The notes under the pieces: generated by a model
What the model saw: only the letters and a program-made list of their open reading frames with translations
Databases searched by the model: none
Told to the model about the DNA's origin: nothing
Position numbers and translations under genes: made by a program
In this document: positions 1-9,261 of the stretch, piece after piece
Layout: each line of letters starts with the position of its first letter
Numbering within the stretch: position 1 is the stretch's first letter
Source of the DNA: Thermaceae bacterium
GTDB taxonomy: Bacteria; Deinococcota; Deinococci; Deinococcales; Marinithermaceae
Reading direction: 5' to 3'
Assembly: GCA_027067955.1 (NCBI GenBank)
Contig: JAMOUW010000059.1
Span: 53,532-117,531, forward strand
DNA length: 64,000 bases

Positions 1-213
1 CTTTCCCGCCGCCGGCTGCCCGCGGACCAGGTTCCCGAAGTCCCCATCGCCGAAGCCATCTCCGGCCCCGAGGGCAAGAACGGCGTCAAGGTCATGGACC
101 GCCTCTTCTTCTGGTGGGGGGCCGCCGTGGTGCTGGTTCTGATCGTCTATATGCCCACACTCGTCCAGTTGTTCATGCACATGGTGCCCGCCCCGGGCAT
201 GCGCCTGTGGTAG
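1..213 (+). CDS. cbaA: ba3-type cytochrome c oxidase subunit I, C-terminal fragment
   Basis: Open from the window edge to TAG, giving the last 70 residues of a membrane protein. The tail has a cytoplasmic stretch with the segment AEAISGPEG, then one hydrophobic helix (FFWWGAAVVLVLIVYMPTLV) and the ending HMVPAPGMRLW. This matches what I remember of the C-terminus of the Thermus ba3 oxidase large subunit (SGPED, a YGPTLVQLF-like helix, PGWRLW). That enzyme is the proton-pumping terminal oxidase used at low oxygen. The heme and CuB ligands lie upstream of the window and cannot be checked. A strong terminator follows. Confidence 0.88.
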   Translation, partial: LSRRRLPADQVPEVPIAEAISGPEGKNGVKVMDRLFFWWGAAVVLVLIVYMPTLVQLFMHMVPAPGMRLW

Positions 214-228
214 GTTTGCGCTCTTCTC

Positions 229-261
229 GCGCCGCCTCCCCGCGGGGAGGCGGCGCTGTTT
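229..261 (+). terminator. Intrinsic terminator of cbaA
   Basis: A perfect 13-bp stem, GCGCCGCCTCCCC at 229-241 pairing with 244-256, is followed by TGTTT. It lies 15 nt after the cbaA stop and separates the oxidase operon from rpsO. Confidence 0.8.
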
Positions 262-288
262 GACTTCGCGCCCGCTGGCGTGTAGGCT
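260..288 (+). promoter_or_regulatory. Promoter of rpsO
   Basis: TTGACT at 260-265, a 17-nt spacer and TAGGCT at 283-288 form a sigma70/SigA-type promoter. The predicted start near 295 gives a leader of about 50 nt before rpsO. The -35 box begins in the T-run of the preceding terminator. Confidence 0.65.
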
Positions 289-344
289 TTAGTTTGCTTG
301 AGGCGGGAAGGGCTCCGGCGCTTCCCGGCCTGACGGAGGAAAAG

Positions 345-614
345 ATGGCATTGACCGCAGCGGAAAAACAGCAGATCATCGAACAGCACGCCCAGTTCCC
401 CGGCGACACCGGTTCCACCGAAGTCCAGGTGGCGCTCCTCACCGAACGCATCAACCGCCTCTCGGAGCACCTGCGCGAACACAAGCACGACTTCCACTCG
501 CATCGCGGCCTGCTTAAGATGGTGGGCCAGCGCAAGCGTCTGCTCAAGTACCTCGAGCGCGAAGACGCCGGACGCTACAAGAGCCTGATTGAGAAACTCG
601 GCCTCAGGAAGTAG
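345..614 (+). CDS. rpsO: 30S ribosomal protein S15
   Basis: An 89-residue protein, the usual S15 length, that binds 16S rRNA helices 20-22 early in 30S assembly. Conserved S15 blocks are present: [17 protein letters not shown], the loop H..D.HSHRGLL, then [12 protein letters not shown] and the ending [10 protein letters not shown] chose ATG 345 because GGAGG sits just before it. An upstream in-frame start at 294 would add 17 residues not found in S15. It precedes pnp with a strong hairpin between them, the same gene order as in many bacteria. Confidence 0.97.
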   Translation: MALTAAEKQQIIEQHAQFPGDTGSTEVQVALLTERINRLSEHLREHKHDFHSHRGLLKMVGQRKRLLKYLEREDAGRYKSLIEKLGLRK

Positions 615-630
615 ACTGGATTACAAAGTT

Positions 631-660
631 AAAGCGGGACCGGGGCTCCGGTCCCGCTTT
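631..660 (+). terminator. Hairpin between rpsO and pnp
   Basis: A perfect 13-bp stem, AAAGCGGGACCGG pairing with CCGGTCCCGCTTT around a GGCT loop, ends in TTT. It can act as a partial terminator or as a processing site, since no clear separate promoter is visible before pnp. Confidence 0.7.
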
Positions 661-692
661 GTCGCGTAAAAGAAAGCAAACAGGTGAACAAG

Positions 693-2861
693 ATGCCCGT
701 ATCCACAGAAAACACCCCTTCCCCGCACCGGTTCAGCACCATGCTCGGCGGTCGCGAGCTGGTCATCGAAACCGGCAAGTACGCCCGCCAGGCCTCCGGA
801 TCGGTCTGGGTCCGTTACGGCGAGACGATCGTCATGGGCACCGCCGAAGGATCCAAGGATCCGGTGGATATGCCCTTCCTGCCGCTCACGGTCGAGTTCG
901 AAGAGCGCCACTACGCCATCGGCAAAATACCCGGCTCTTTCATGCGCCGCGAGGGGAGGCCGGGCGAGAAGGCCATCCTTTCGGCGCGCATGACCGACCG
1001 CCCCATCCGCCCGCTCTTCCCGAAGGGTTTCCGCCACGAAGTGCAGGTAATCCTGACCGTCCTGGCGGCCGACCAGCAGAACCCGCCCGACGTGCTCGGC
1101 CCCATCGCCGCCTCGGCGGCGCTGTCGCTCTCGGACGTCCCCTGGGAGGGCCCCATCGCCAGCGTGCGCGTAGGCCGGGTGGACGGCCGGCTGGTCATCA
1201 ACCCCACCCTGCAACAGCTCGAGGAAAGCGAGCTGGACCTCATCGTTGCCGGTTCCAAGGACGCCATCATCATGGTCGAGGCCGGCGCCAGGGAGGTCAG
1301 CGAGGACCTGCTGGTGGAGGCACTCGACTTCGCCCACCGCGAGATGCAACCGCTGATCGCGCTCCAGGAGGAAATGCGCGAGAAACTTGGCAAGCCCAAG
1401 TTTGACTGGACTCCGCCACCGACGCTGTCAGACGAAGAGCTCGAAGCTTTTTACCAGCTGGCCATCGAACGCGGCTTGAAAGAAGTACTGCTCACCGCGT
1501 CCAAGCACGAGCGAGCCGAAGCGCTCGACACCTTCCGCGACCAGCTGCTCGAGGAAGTCGCCCCGGGCGAGGACGAGGAGTCCGAGGCCCGGAGGGCGCT
1601 TTACAAGCAGGCCTTCGGCGACGTGACCAAACGCGAGCTGCGCCGGATGATAGTCGAGGAGAAGAAGCGCGCCGACGGCCGGGGCCCGGAGGAAATCCGC
1701 CCCATATGGATCGAGGTGGACGTGCTACCGCGCTCGCACGGTTCCGCGGTCTTCACCCGCGGCGAGACCCAGGTGCTGGGTACCATCACCCTGGGCACCG
1801 GCCGCGACGAGCAGATAATCGACGACCTGGGTCTGGACGAGTCCGAAGACTTCCTGGTCCACTACAACTTCCCGCCTTACTCGACCGGGGAAGTCAAGCG
1901 CCTGCGCGGCGTTTCCCGGCGCGAGGTCGGCCACGGCAACCTGGCCAAGCGGGCGCTCAAACCGATGCTGCCCGACAAGGACGACTTCCCCTACACCATC
2001 CGCGTTGTCGGCGACGTGCTCGAGTCCAACGGTTCCAGCTCGATGGCCACCGTCTGCGCCGGTTGCCTGGCGCTGATGGACGCCGGCGTGCCCATCAAGA
2101 AACCGGTCGCCGGCATCGCCATGGGGCTGGTAAAGCCCGAGGAGGGCGAACCGGTGGTGCTCACCGACATCCTCGGCATGGAAGACGCCCTGGGTGACAT
2201 GGACTTCAAGGTAACCGGCACCCGCGACGGCGTGACCGCGCTGCAAATGGACATCAAGGTTCAGGGGCTGGACGCCGCGGTAATGCGCCGCGCCTTGCAA
2301 CAGGCCCGGGAAGCGCGCCTGGACATTCTGGAGCAGATGCAGCAGATCATGCCCGCGCCCCGGCCGGAGCTCAAACCCTTCGCCCCCCGCATCGTTTCCA
2401 TCAAGATCCCGGTCGACAAGATCGGTGCGGTTATCGGCCCCGGGGGCAAGAACATCCGCTCCCTGGAAGAACTGGGGGTTTCCATCGACATCGAGGAAGA
2501 CGGCACCGTACGCATCTATTCGGCCGAAGGGCCGGCGGCCGAGGAGGCCCGGGCCCGCATCGAAGCCATGACCCGCGAGGCCAAGGTGGGCGAGGTCTAC
2601 GAGGGCGTGGTTGTGCGCACCACAAACTTCGGCGCCTTCATCCAGCTCTTCCCGGGCACCGAAGGGCTCCTGCACATTAGCCAGATCGCCGAAGAGCGCG
2701 TCGACAAGGTGGAAGACCATCTCAAGGTGGGCGACAAGATAACCGTCAAGGTAAACCGCATAGACGAGAAGGGGCGGGTAGACTTGGTCCGCCCCGAGCT
2801 CGAGGGCAAGATCCCGCCGCGGCGTCCGCCCCGCTCCGGTGGACCGCGCCGCAATCGCTAG
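693..2861 (+). CDS. pnp: Polyribonucleotide nucleotidyltransferase
   Basis: PNPase, 722 residues, a 3'-5' phosphorolytic exoribonuclease. Two RNase PH-type domains fill the first 550 residues or so. They are followed by a KH domain ([13 protein letters not shown] is the GxxG loop) and an S1 domain ([23 protein letters not shown]). The tail is basic and proline-rich. A GTG at 684 is in frame, but AGGTGA at 682-687 is well placed as the ribosome site for ATG 693, so I use the later start. It lies directly upstream of RNase J, so two mRNA decay enzymes are neighbours. Confidence 0.97.
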   Translation: MPVSTENTPSPHRFSTMLGGRELVIETGKYARQASGSVWVRYGETIVMGTAEGSKDPVDMPFLPLTVEFEERHYAIGKIPGSFMRREGRPGEKAILSARMTDRPIRPLFPKGFRHEVQVILTVLAADQQNPPDVLGPIAASAALSLSDVPWEGPIASVRVGRVDGRLVINPTLQQLEESELDLIVAGSKDAIIMVEAGAREVSEDLLVEALDFAHREMQPLIALQEEMREKLGKPKFDWTPPPTLSDEELEAFYQLAIERGLKEVLLTASKHERAEALDTFRDQLLEEVAPGEDEESEARRALYKQAFGDVTKRELRRMIVEEKKRADGRGPEEIRPIWIEVDVLPRSHGSAVFTRGETQVLGTITLGTGRDEQIIDDLGLDESEDFLVHYNFPPYSTGEVKRLRGVSRREVGHGNLAKRALKPMLPDKDDFPYTIRVVGDVLESNGSSSMATVCAGCLALMDAGVPIKKPVAGIAMGLVKPEEGEPVVLTDILGMEDALGDMDFKVTGTRDGVTALQMDIKVQGLDAAVMRRALQQAREARLDILEQMQQIMPAPRPELKPFAPRIVSIKIPVDKIGAVIGPGGKNIRSLEELGVSIDIEEDGTVRIYSAEGPAAEEARARIEAMTREAKVGEVYEGVVVRTTNFGAFIQLFPGTEGLLHISQIAEERVDKVEDHLKVGDKITVKVNRIDEKGRVDLVRPELEGKIPPRRPPRSGGPRRNR

Positions 2862-2915
2862 ATACGCAAGCAGCCGGCCGGGTGCCCCTGGCGGCCCGGC
2901 CGCTCAGGAGAATGA

Positions 2916-4634
2916 ATGACCGAAAAAAAAGCATCAACTAACCGCCGTCCGGCCCGCCGGCGGCCCCGCAGTCGTAAATCCAAGGTGCCCGCCTCCATCG
3001 GCAAGCTGGAAATTATACCGCTAGGCGGCATGGGTGAGATCGGCAAGAACATCACCGCCTTTCGCTTCGAAGACGAAATCCTGGTAGTGGATGGTGGTCT
3101 GGCCTTCCCGGAGGAATACATGCCCGGGGTGGACATCCTCATCCCGCGCATCGATTACCTGGTGGAAAACGCCAAGCTGATCAAGGGCTGGGTGCTTACT
3201 CACGGTCACGAAGACCATATCGGCGGCCTGCCCTTCCTGCTGCCGCAGCTCCCCAAGATTCCGCTCTACGGGGCGCGGCTGACGCTCGGCCTGCTGCGCG
3301 GAAAGCTGGAAGAGTTCGGCCTCAAGCCGGGTGAGTACGAGCTGAATACGATCAGCACCGACGAAACGCTCAAGCTGGGGCGTTACTTCACGGTGGACAT
3401 GTTCCGGATGACCCACTCAATACCCGACAACTCGGGGCTCATCATCCGCACCCCGGTCGGCAACGTGGTTCACACCGGCGACTTCAAACTCGACCCGACG
3501 CCGATCGACGGCAAGGTCAGCCATCTGGCCAAGGTGGCCCAGGCCGGTGCTGAAGGGGTGCTGCTCCTGATAGCAGACTCAACCAACGCCGAGCGCCCCG
3601 GCATCACCCCCAGCGAGGCTGAAGTGGCCAAAGCGCTCGATGCCGCCATCGGTGCAGCTGAGGGGCGGGTTTTCGTGACCACCTTCGCATCGCACATCCA
3701 CCGGGTGCAGTCGGTAATCCGCGCCGCCGAGCGGCACGGGCGCAAGGTGGCCATGGAAGGCCGCAGCATGCTTAAGTTTGCGCGGATTGCACTCGAGCTG
3801 GGCTATCTGGAGGTTGCCGACCGGCTTTATACCACCGACGAGATCAAGGACATCCCCGATCGCGAGGTGCTGGTGCTGGCCACCGGCTCCCAGGGGCAGC
3901 CCATGGCGGTGCTGAGCCGGCTCGCCTTCGGCCGCCACGCCAAACTGAGCGTGAGCGAAGGCGACACCGTGATTCTCAGCTCCAGCCCCATCCCCGGCAA
4001 CGAAGAAGCCGTCAACCGGGTGATAAACAAGCTTTACGAGCTGGGAGCCAAGGTTCTCTATCCGCCCGCCTACAAGGTGCACGCCTCCGGCCACGCCAGC
4101 CGCGAAGAACTGCGCTTTCTCTATAATCTGGTGCAACCCAGATTTTTCATGCCCTGGCACGGCGAGATGCGTCACCAGACCAACTTCAAGTGGCTGGCCG
4201 AAGGAATGCCCAAACCCCCGGAGAAAACCGTCATCGCCGAAAACGGCGACGTGTTCGAGCTGACGGCGGGCGACCTGAAAAAGACCGGCAGGGTCAAGGC
4301 CGGCGCCCTCTACGTAGACGGCCTGGGGGTGGGCGACATTACCGACGACATCCTCGAGGAGCGCCAGGACATGGCCGCCGACGGCATCGTCATCATCACC
4401 GCCCTGGTGTCCGCCAATCCGGTGGTGGAAGTGGTCAGCCGCGGCTTTGTTAAGGCCGGTCAGCGGCTGCACGCCGAAATACGGCGGATGGCGCTGGAAG
4501 CGATCAGGAACGGCGTGAACGAAAAGAAACCGCTCGAGCAAATCCGCGACGACGTCTACTACCCCGCCAAGAAGTTCATCCGCAAGGTCACCGGGCGCGA
4601 CCCGATAATTATTCCCATCCTCTTCGAGGCTTAG
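2916..4634 (+). CDS. rnj: Ribonuclease J
   Basis: A 572-residue metallo-beta-lactamase/beta-CASP ribonuclease with 5'-3' exo- and endonuclease activity on mRNA and rRNA precursors. After a basic N-terminal tail of about 25 residues come the zinc motif HGHEDH (residues 96-101), a further metal-ligand region (VVHTGDFKLD), the beta-CASP domain and a C-terminal domain. AGGAG lies 5 nt before ATG 2916. It is 54 nt after pnp and probably co-transcribed with it. Confidence 0.95.
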   Translation: MTEKKASTNRRPARRRPRSRKSKVPASIGKLEIIPLGGMGEIGKNITAFRFEDEILVVDGGLAFPEEYMPGVDILIPRIDYLVENAKLIKGWVLTHGHEDHIGGLPFLLPQLPKIPLYGARLTLGLLRGKLEEFGLKPGEYELNTISTDETLKLGRYFTVDMFRMTHSIPDNSGLIIRTPVGNVVHTGDFKLDPTPIDGKVSHLAKVAQAGAEGVLLLIADSTNAERPGITPSEAEVAKALDAAIGAAEGRVFVTTFASHIHRVQSVIRAAERHGRKVAMEGRSMLKFARIALELGYLEVADRLYTTDEIKDIPDREVLVLATGSQGQPMAVLSRLAFGRHAKLSVSEGDTVILSSSPIPGNEEAVNRVINKLYELGAKVLYPPAYKVHASGHASREELRFLYNLVQPRFFMPWHGEMRHQTNFKWLAEGMPKPPEKTVIAENGDVFELTAGDLKKTGRVKAGALYVDGLGVGDITDDILEERQDMAADGIVIITALVSANPVVEVVSRGFVKAGQRLHAEIRRMALEAIRNGVNEKKPLEQIRDDVYYPAKKFIRKVTGRDPIIIPILFEA

Positions 4635-4636
4635 GC

Positions 4637-5551
4637 GTGGGCGGAGCAGGCGTGCTGCTAGGCGCGGTCGCCCCGGTGGCGCTGATGGTGACCGCCGGTT
4701 ACCTGGCGGTCAAACTGCTCAAGATCGACCGCGGGCCGCTAACGCGGCTAACCCTGTTCGTTCTCGTCCCCTTCCTGGTCTTCGATCAGCTCTGGCGGAA
4801 CCAGGCCGACCTGGGCGGCGCCCTCAAGCTGGCTGGCGCCTTCGCCCTGGCCTCGGTCGGTTTCGCTCTGACTGGCTGGCTGGCGGGCCGTTTCTTGAAC
4901 CTGCCACAGCCGACCCGTGCCAGCCTGGCCGCCACCACTGCTTTTCCCAATACCGGCAACATGGGGCTCTCGGTGGCCTTCTTCGCTTTGGGCGATGCCG
5001 GTTTGGAACGGGCGACCATCATCTTCGTCGTCGCCACCATGTTGCTGTTCAGCTTTGGCCCCGCCCTGTTCAGCGGCGGCGGCTTCCTGGAACAGCTAAA
5101 GATGACGCTGCGCCTGCCGCTCATCTGGGCGGTCGTGCTCGGGCTGATCGCCAACGCGGTGGACCTGCAGCTCCCTCTCAACCTGGGAGGCGGCGTGCAC
5201 ATGCTGGCCCAGGGCGCCATTCCCATGCTACTGCTCTCGCTGGGGATGCAAATCGCCGAGTCGCGCTTCTCAGTTGGCGCTTACGACCTCTTCGCGAGCC
5301 TGCTGCGCGTACTGGGCGGGCCGCTGCTCGCCTACCTGGCGGCACTGGCCCTGGGGCTGCGGGGGCCTGACCTGGTGGTGCTGCTCCTTATCAGCGGTAT
5401 GCCGGCCGCCGTAAACACCTACCTGATGGCGGCCGAGTTCGGCGGGGACGCCGAACGCACCGCTCGGGTGGTCGTTCTCTCCACCCTGCTCAGTTTTCTG
5501 ACCCTGCCGCTGGTCCTTGGCCTGGCGGTGCGGGCGGCGGGGGCAGGCTAG
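4637..5551 (+). CDS. AEC-family permease (auxin efflux carrier type)
   Basis: A 304-residue inner-membrane protein with about ten hydrophobic helices. The motif FPNTGNMGLSVAFFALG in the fifth helix region is typical of the AEC/bile-acid-arsenite transporter group. Bacterial members export or import small organic acids; the substrate cannot be read here. It starts with GTG 2 nt after the rnj stop without a clear ribosome site, so translation is probably coupled. Its last 62 nt overlap the lipoprotein gene on the other strand. Confidence 0.85.
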   Translation: MGGAGVLLGAVAPVALMVTAGYLAVKLLKIDRGPLTRLTLFVLVPFLVFDQLWRNQADLGGALKLAGAFALASVGFALTGWLAGRFLNLPQPTRASLAATTAFPNTGNMGLSVAFFALGDAGLERATIIFVVATMLLFSFGPALFSGGGFLEQLKMTLRLPLIWAVVLGLIANAVDLQLPLNLGGGVHMLAQGAIPMLLLSLGMQIAESRFSVGAYDLFASLLRVLGGPLLAYLAALALGLRGPDLVVLLLISGMPAAVNTYLMAAEFGGDAERTARVVVLSTLLSFLTLPLVLGLAVRAAGAG

Positions 5552-5906
5552 GCGCCCCGAGGTCGAGCTGGAGCAGCAACCTGCCCTCAACAATGACCAG
5601 CAATCTGTAGAACCGCCCCTCCTCGTAAGGAAACGTCAGCTCCAGCTTCCGGGGCCGCTCCACCCACAGGGACCGTTCTTCAACCATATGGTCGCCTGCA
5701 AGCCATTTCAGTTCGAGATAATTGGGCTCCGGCCAGCGCCGCAGATCCAGCGCCACGCGGGCGACGTCACCGGCGGGATCGAGCGCGCCGGTGATGGATA
5801 TCCTTTCTGGATAGGTCTCCTCCGGGGGAATCAGCGGCCAGAAAGTGTAACGACAAGCGGATAGAAGCATCAGCATCACGAGCAGCAATACCGGGGTCGG
5901 TCTCAT
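5490..5906 (-). CDS. Putative lipoprotein of unknown function
   Basis: A 138-residue protein with a signal peptide ending in a lipobox (MLLSAC, Cys18), so it is probably a lipid-anchored envelope protein. The middle has beta-rich segments (YLELKWLAGDHMVEERSLW) and the C-terminus is proline-rich (LPPPPAPPGQG). I do not recognise a family. TAGCGT lies 7 nt before ATG, a leaderless-type promoter. It overlaps the end of the AEC gene by 62 nt tail to tail. Confidence 0.65.
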   Translation of the reverse strand: MRPTPVLLLVMLMLLSACRYTFWPLIPPEETYPERISITGALDPAGDVARVALDLRRWPEPNYLELKWLAGDHMVEERSLWVERPRKLELTFPYEEGRFYRLLVIVEGRLLLQLDLGAPSLPPPPAPPGQGPAAGSEN

Positions 5907-5941
5907 CCCCTATACGCTAGTCCCCTTGCATGCGAGGCGGG

Positions 5942-6643
5942 TTAAAGACAACGCAGCGCCGCGGCCGCGGCGGCCAGCACCAGCGGCGCGGTTTCAGCAC
6001 GGAGGATGCGCGGACCCAGACAGACGGGCGCGAAGCCCAGGCCGGTCAGGTGTTCCACCTCGGCCTCGGTGAACCCTCCTTCGGGTCCGCTGGCGAGTGC
6101 CACCGCGCCGCTTTCGGGCCAATTGATGGCGTTAATCGTCGTCGGCGTATACGGGTGGGCTACCAGACCAAACTCCACCGGGGACAGTTCTGCCAGCGCT
6201 AGCGGCTCCGCCACCTCGGGCACCCGCGCCCGTCCCGACTGTTTGGCGGCCTCAACCGCGATCCGGCGCAGCCGCTCCAGCTTGGTCCGGCCCATCTCGC
6301 GGGGAACGCTGCGCTCGGTTACGAGCAGCACGAAACGGCTCACGCCGAGCTCGCTGCCGGCCCGGACCACACCGGCCAGCTTGTCGCCTTTGAGCAGGGC
6401 GATGTGGAGAACGACGGCGACCGGCGGTTCGCGCAGGGCCGGTTCGGGGCTGGCGACCGCCAGGACGACCGCCCCGCCCTCAACCTTCACCACCCGGGCG
6501 GCCGCCTCGAGCCCGGAGCCGTCAAAAGCCAGGACCTCGCGACCCGGCTCCACCCGCAAAACGTGAATCAGGTGGTGCGCCTCCTGCCCCGCCAAACGGA
6601 TTTCGGGAGCCAGTTCGGGAACGAATACCCGCGGCTTCCTCAC
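5942..6643 (-). CDS. rsmE: 16S rRNA (uracil-1498-N3)-methyltransferase
   Basis: RsmE, 233 residues, a SPOUT-fold enzyme that methylates U1498 of 16S rRNA. It has an N-terminal PUA-like domain (RLAGQEAHHLIHVLRV) and the SPOUT core with the SAM-binding knot GPEGGFTEAEVEHL and LGPRILRAETAPL near the end. Its start overlaps the prmA stop by 4 nt, so prmA-rsmE form a two-gene ribosome-modification operon, a frequent pairing. Confidence 0.95.
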   Translation of the reverse strand: MRKPRVFVPELAPEIRLAGQEAHHLIHVLRVEPGREVLAFDGSGLEAAARVVKVEGGAVVLAVASPEPALREPPVAVVLHIALLKGDKLAGVVRAGSELGVSRFVLLVTERSVPREMGRTKLERLRRIAVEAAKQSGRARVPEVAEPLALAELSPVEFGLVAHPYTPTTINAINWPESGAVALASGPEGGFTEAEVEHLTGLGFAPVCLGPRILRAETAPLVLAAAAAALRCL

Positions 6644-7398
6644 CTACGGTACCCCAACAACACCCACTCGCCTTCCCGCCTGCGGCCCAGCGGCACAAAA
6701 CCGGCGGCGCGCATGGCGGCGTCGGCCACGTTTTCGCGATCCGCCAGGACGCCGGTTATCCAGGCGCGGCCCCCCGGCGCCAGCAAACGGGCGTAAGCCG
6801 GGGCCAGCTCGGCGTGCAGTTCGGCGTAAAGGTTGGCCAGGATCAAATCCTGGGGCGGGGCGGCGACCTCGACGCTGCCCGCGCGAAACTCCGGCTCCAC
6901 CCCGTTGCGGCGGGCGTTCTCGCGGGCGGCAGCTATTGCCTGCTGGTCTATGTCTACTCCCAGCGCCGTCGCGCCCAGCATGGCGGCGGCGATGGTCAGG
7001 ATTCCCGAACCGGCGCCGACGTCGAGCACCCGCTTACCGGCCGGTCGTTCGGCGGCCAGCGCCTCGAGCGCCATCCTCGTGGTTTCGTGATGGCCGGTTC
7101 CGAAAGCCATTCCTGGCTCAAGGACTATCTTCGTCTCCGGGCCCGACCACTCGTGCCAGGGAGCCAGCACGACAAAGGGTCCGGCCGTCACCGGGTGGAG
7201 GTCCCTTTTCCAGACCTCGAGCCAGTCGTCGTCGGGAAGCTCCCGCCAGCTGCCGGGCAGCGGCAGCTCCACCCGCTCGGGAAAGTAGGCCCAGACCTCG
7301 CCGGGTTTTTCCTCGAGACCGCCTGCGCCCAGCTCGAAGAGCAGGGGCGTATAGGAGTCGAGCAGTTCGAAGTCGCCCTTCAGTACAAAAACGTGCAC
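6640..7398 (-). CDS. prmA: Ribosomal protein L11 methyltransferase
   Basis: A 252-residue enzyme that trimethylates L11. The small N-terminal substrate-recognition domain is followed by a Rossmann methyltransferase with the SAM loop VLDVGAGSGILTIAAA, preceded by GMAFGTGHHETTRM, and the NPPY-like motif ILANLY. GTG 7398 is preceded by TAGAAT with 6 nt between, the leaderless arrangement seen throughout this window. It is followed by rsmE (ATGA overlap). Confidence 0.95.
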   Translation of the reverse strand: MHVFVLKGDFELLDSYTPLLFELGAGGLEEKPGEVWAYFPERVELPLPGSWRELPDDDWLEVWKRDLHPVTAGPFVVLAPWHEWSGPETKIVLEPGMAFGTGHHETTRMALEALAAERPAGKRVLDVGAGSGILTIAAAMLGATALGVDIDQQAIAAARENARRNGVEPEFRAGSVEVAAPPQDLILANLYAELHAELAPAYARLLAPGGRAWITGVLADRENVADAAMRAAGFVPLGRRREGEWVLLGYRR

Positions 7399-7486
7399 GA
7401 ACGCATTCTACGCGAGTGAACCAGCCGCGATCCGAACCCGCGCGGCCGGTTTGCCAGAACTGCAGGCCTCTTTGCCACCGGACCCG

Positions 7487-7885
7487 TTACCGCGTGCCGC
7501 GACGTTCCGCAAACCTCTCGGCGACCTCCCGGAGCCGCTCACCGACCCGGAATCCCAATTCTGCCGCCGGGACGTTGGCGTGACTTATCACCCCGCTGTC
7601 CCAGGTGTCGGCCGCCTCACCGATACGGGCGCTCTCGCAATCTACCGCCACCGCCGCCAGACCCTCGCGTTCTAGCAGCTCCAGTCCCGCCACCCCCGCC
7701 CCGTCCTTGCCCACCCCGGCATCGTTGAAAACCACCAGCAAGGGGCGGAACGACAGCGCATAGCGGGCAGCGCTCGAGCCGCCGTGCGAACCGGTGACCA
7801 CCAGCTCCCCGGTCTGAACCGCCCCGCCCTCGGCTACCGAGTCCAGCAACCATATTCGCATACCCCGGACTTGCAGGCTTTGCAT
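7487..7885 (-). CDS. Conserved hypothetical protein
   Basis: A 132-residue soluble protein with no signal peptide. Conserved-looking blocks are VVTGSHGGSSAARYAL, VVFNDAGVGKDGAGVAGL and AVDCESARIGEAADTWDSG followed by VISHAN. I have a vague memory of such sequences among unannotated bacterial proteins but cannot name a function. ATG 7885 is preceded by TACTAT with 7 nt between. A second in-frame ATG at 7861 would also work. It is divergent from the M20 hydrolase gene, and the two share one TATA-like box. Confidence 0.7.
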   Translation of the reverse strand: MQSLQVRGMRIWLLDSVAEGGAVQTGELVVTGSHGGSSAARYALSFRPLLVVFNDAGVGKDGAGVAGLELLEREGLAAVAVDCESARIGEAADTWDSGVISHANVPAAELGFRVGERLREVAERFAERRGTR

Positions 7886-7889
7886 GGGC

Positions 7890-7898
7890 TATATAGTA
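7890..7898. promoter_or_regulatory. Shared divergent -10 region
   Basis: The 9 bases TATATAGTA can act as TATAGT (7892-7897) for the rightward M20 gene and as TACTAT (7898-7893) for the leftward gene. Transcription to the right would start near 7904, just before AAGGAG. To the left it would start at or next to ATG 7885. Confidence 0.5.
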
Positions 7899-7916
7899 AA
7901 ACCCAAGGAGAAGAAA

Positions 7917-9224
7917 GTGGAAGGCACGAAAGTTACCTCGCTCCTGCAGCGGCTGATTCAATTCGACACAACCAATCCGCCCGGCCGCGAGGCCGAAGCG
8001 ATGCGCTGGGTGCAGGGCTGGCTCGAGGATCGCGGCGTTAGCTCGGAACTGCTCGCACGCGACCCGGAACGCCCCAATCTGCTGGCCCGTTTTTCCGGGC
8101 GCGGCGCCGCCCCGCCCCTGCTCGTTTACGGCCACCTCGACGTGGTGACCACCGCGGGGCAGGACTGGAGCGTGCCCCCGTTCGAGGGCGTGATCAAGGA
8201 CGGCTACGTCTGGGGGCGCGGCGCACTCGACATGAAGGGGGCGGTGGCCATGTACCTGACGGCGGTGAGCGAGGCCCACGCCACGGGCGAGCTGGCTGGC
8301 GACGTGGTGCTCGCGCTGGTGAGCGACGAGGAAGCCGGGGGCGACTACGGCGCGGCCTGGCTGGTGAACGAACACCCCGGGCGCTTTGAGGGAATCCGCC
8401 ACGCGCTGGGCGAATTCGGCGGTTTCAACATCGAGATCGCGGGGCAGAGGTTCTACCCGGTGATGGTGGCCGAAAAACAGATCTGCTGGCTGGAACTTAG
8501 CTTCACCGGCCCCGCCGGGCATGGCTCGCTGATACACCGCGGCGGGGCGATGGCCCGGCTGGGGCGGGCGCTGACGGCCCTCGACGGAAAACTGCCACCG
8601 GTTCACGTCACCCCCGTCGCCGAACGCATGTTCCGTGAAATCGCCACCGGCCTCGGCGGCGCTGCCCGCACAGCTTTACTGCTGGCCCTCAAACCCCGCC
8701 TGACCGACCGCGTACTCAACGTCATGGGGAGAGGAGCCAGGCTCTTTCAACCGCTGTTCCACAACACCGTAAACGCCACCATCGTACGGGGAGGAAAAAA
8801 GGTAAACGTGGTTCCCGCCGAAGTAAGCCTGCAGCTTGACGGCCGGCTTCTTCCAGGATTTTCACCCGATGACCTGATAGCGGAGCTAAAGCGCCTCATC
8901 CCGGTTCCCTTCAAAGTGCGCCTGCTGCGCCATGACCCGGGGCCAGAAAACGTGGACTGGAGCCTCTACCCGTTACTCAAGCAGACGCTCGAGGAGGCCG
9001 ACCCAGGCAGCCGGGCGGTACCGCTGCTCCTTTCCGGCGTTACCGACGGGCGGCACTTCGCGCGTCTGGGCATACAAACTTACGGCTTCACCCCCATGAA
9101 ACTGCCGGCGGGCATGAACTTCTCCGAATTGATTCACGCCGCCGACGAACGCATTCCGGTGAAAGCGCTGGATTTCGGCGTAGAAACATTACGACGCTTC
9201 TTCCGAAGTTACGGCAGAATATGA
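7917..9224 (+). CDS. M20 family metallohydrolase (ArgE/DapE/ACY1 type)
   Basis: A 435-residue di-zinc amidohydrolase or peptidase. Metal-site motifs are VYGHLDVV (first His and Asp), GRGALDMKGAVAMYL (bridging Asp) and SDEEAGGDYGAAWLV (Glu-Glu). The dimerisation insert and the late metal His (LSGVTDGRHFARLGI) are also present. I use GTG 7917 because AAGGAG lies 6 nt before it and the alternative ATG 7884 would lie upstream of the likely -10 box. The substrate (N-acyl amino acid or dipeptide) cannot be told. It continues towards a small membrane protein gene. Confidence 0.88.
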   Translation: MEGTKVTSLLQRLIQFDTTNPPGREAEAMRWVQGWLEDRGVSSELLARDPERPNLLARFSGRGAAPPLLVYGHLDVVTTAGQDWSVPPFEGVIKDGYVWGRGALDMKGAVAMYLTAVSEAHATGELAGDVVLALVSDEEAGGDYGAAWLVNEHPGRFEGIRHALGEFGGFNIEIAGQRFYPVMVAEKQICWLELSFTGPAGHGSLIHRGGAMARLGRALTALDGKLPPVHVTPVAERMFREIATGLGGAARTALLLALKPRLTDRVLNVMGRGARLFQPLFHNTVNATIVRGGKKVNVVPAEVSLQLDGRLLPGFSPDDLIAELKRLIPVPFKVRLLRHDPGPENVDWSLYPLLKQTLEEADPGSRAVPLLLSGVTDGRHFARLGIQTYGFTPMKLPAGMNFSELIHAADERIPVKALDFGVETLRRFFRSYGRI

Positions 9225-9261
9225 ACAAGTGTGCAGCTCCGAGCACCGGTATACTGAAGCA

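Noticed and set aside
1725-2720. A 331-codon frame antisense to pnp
   Set aside because: pnp is certain, and this frame is a composition shadow with no recognisable domain.
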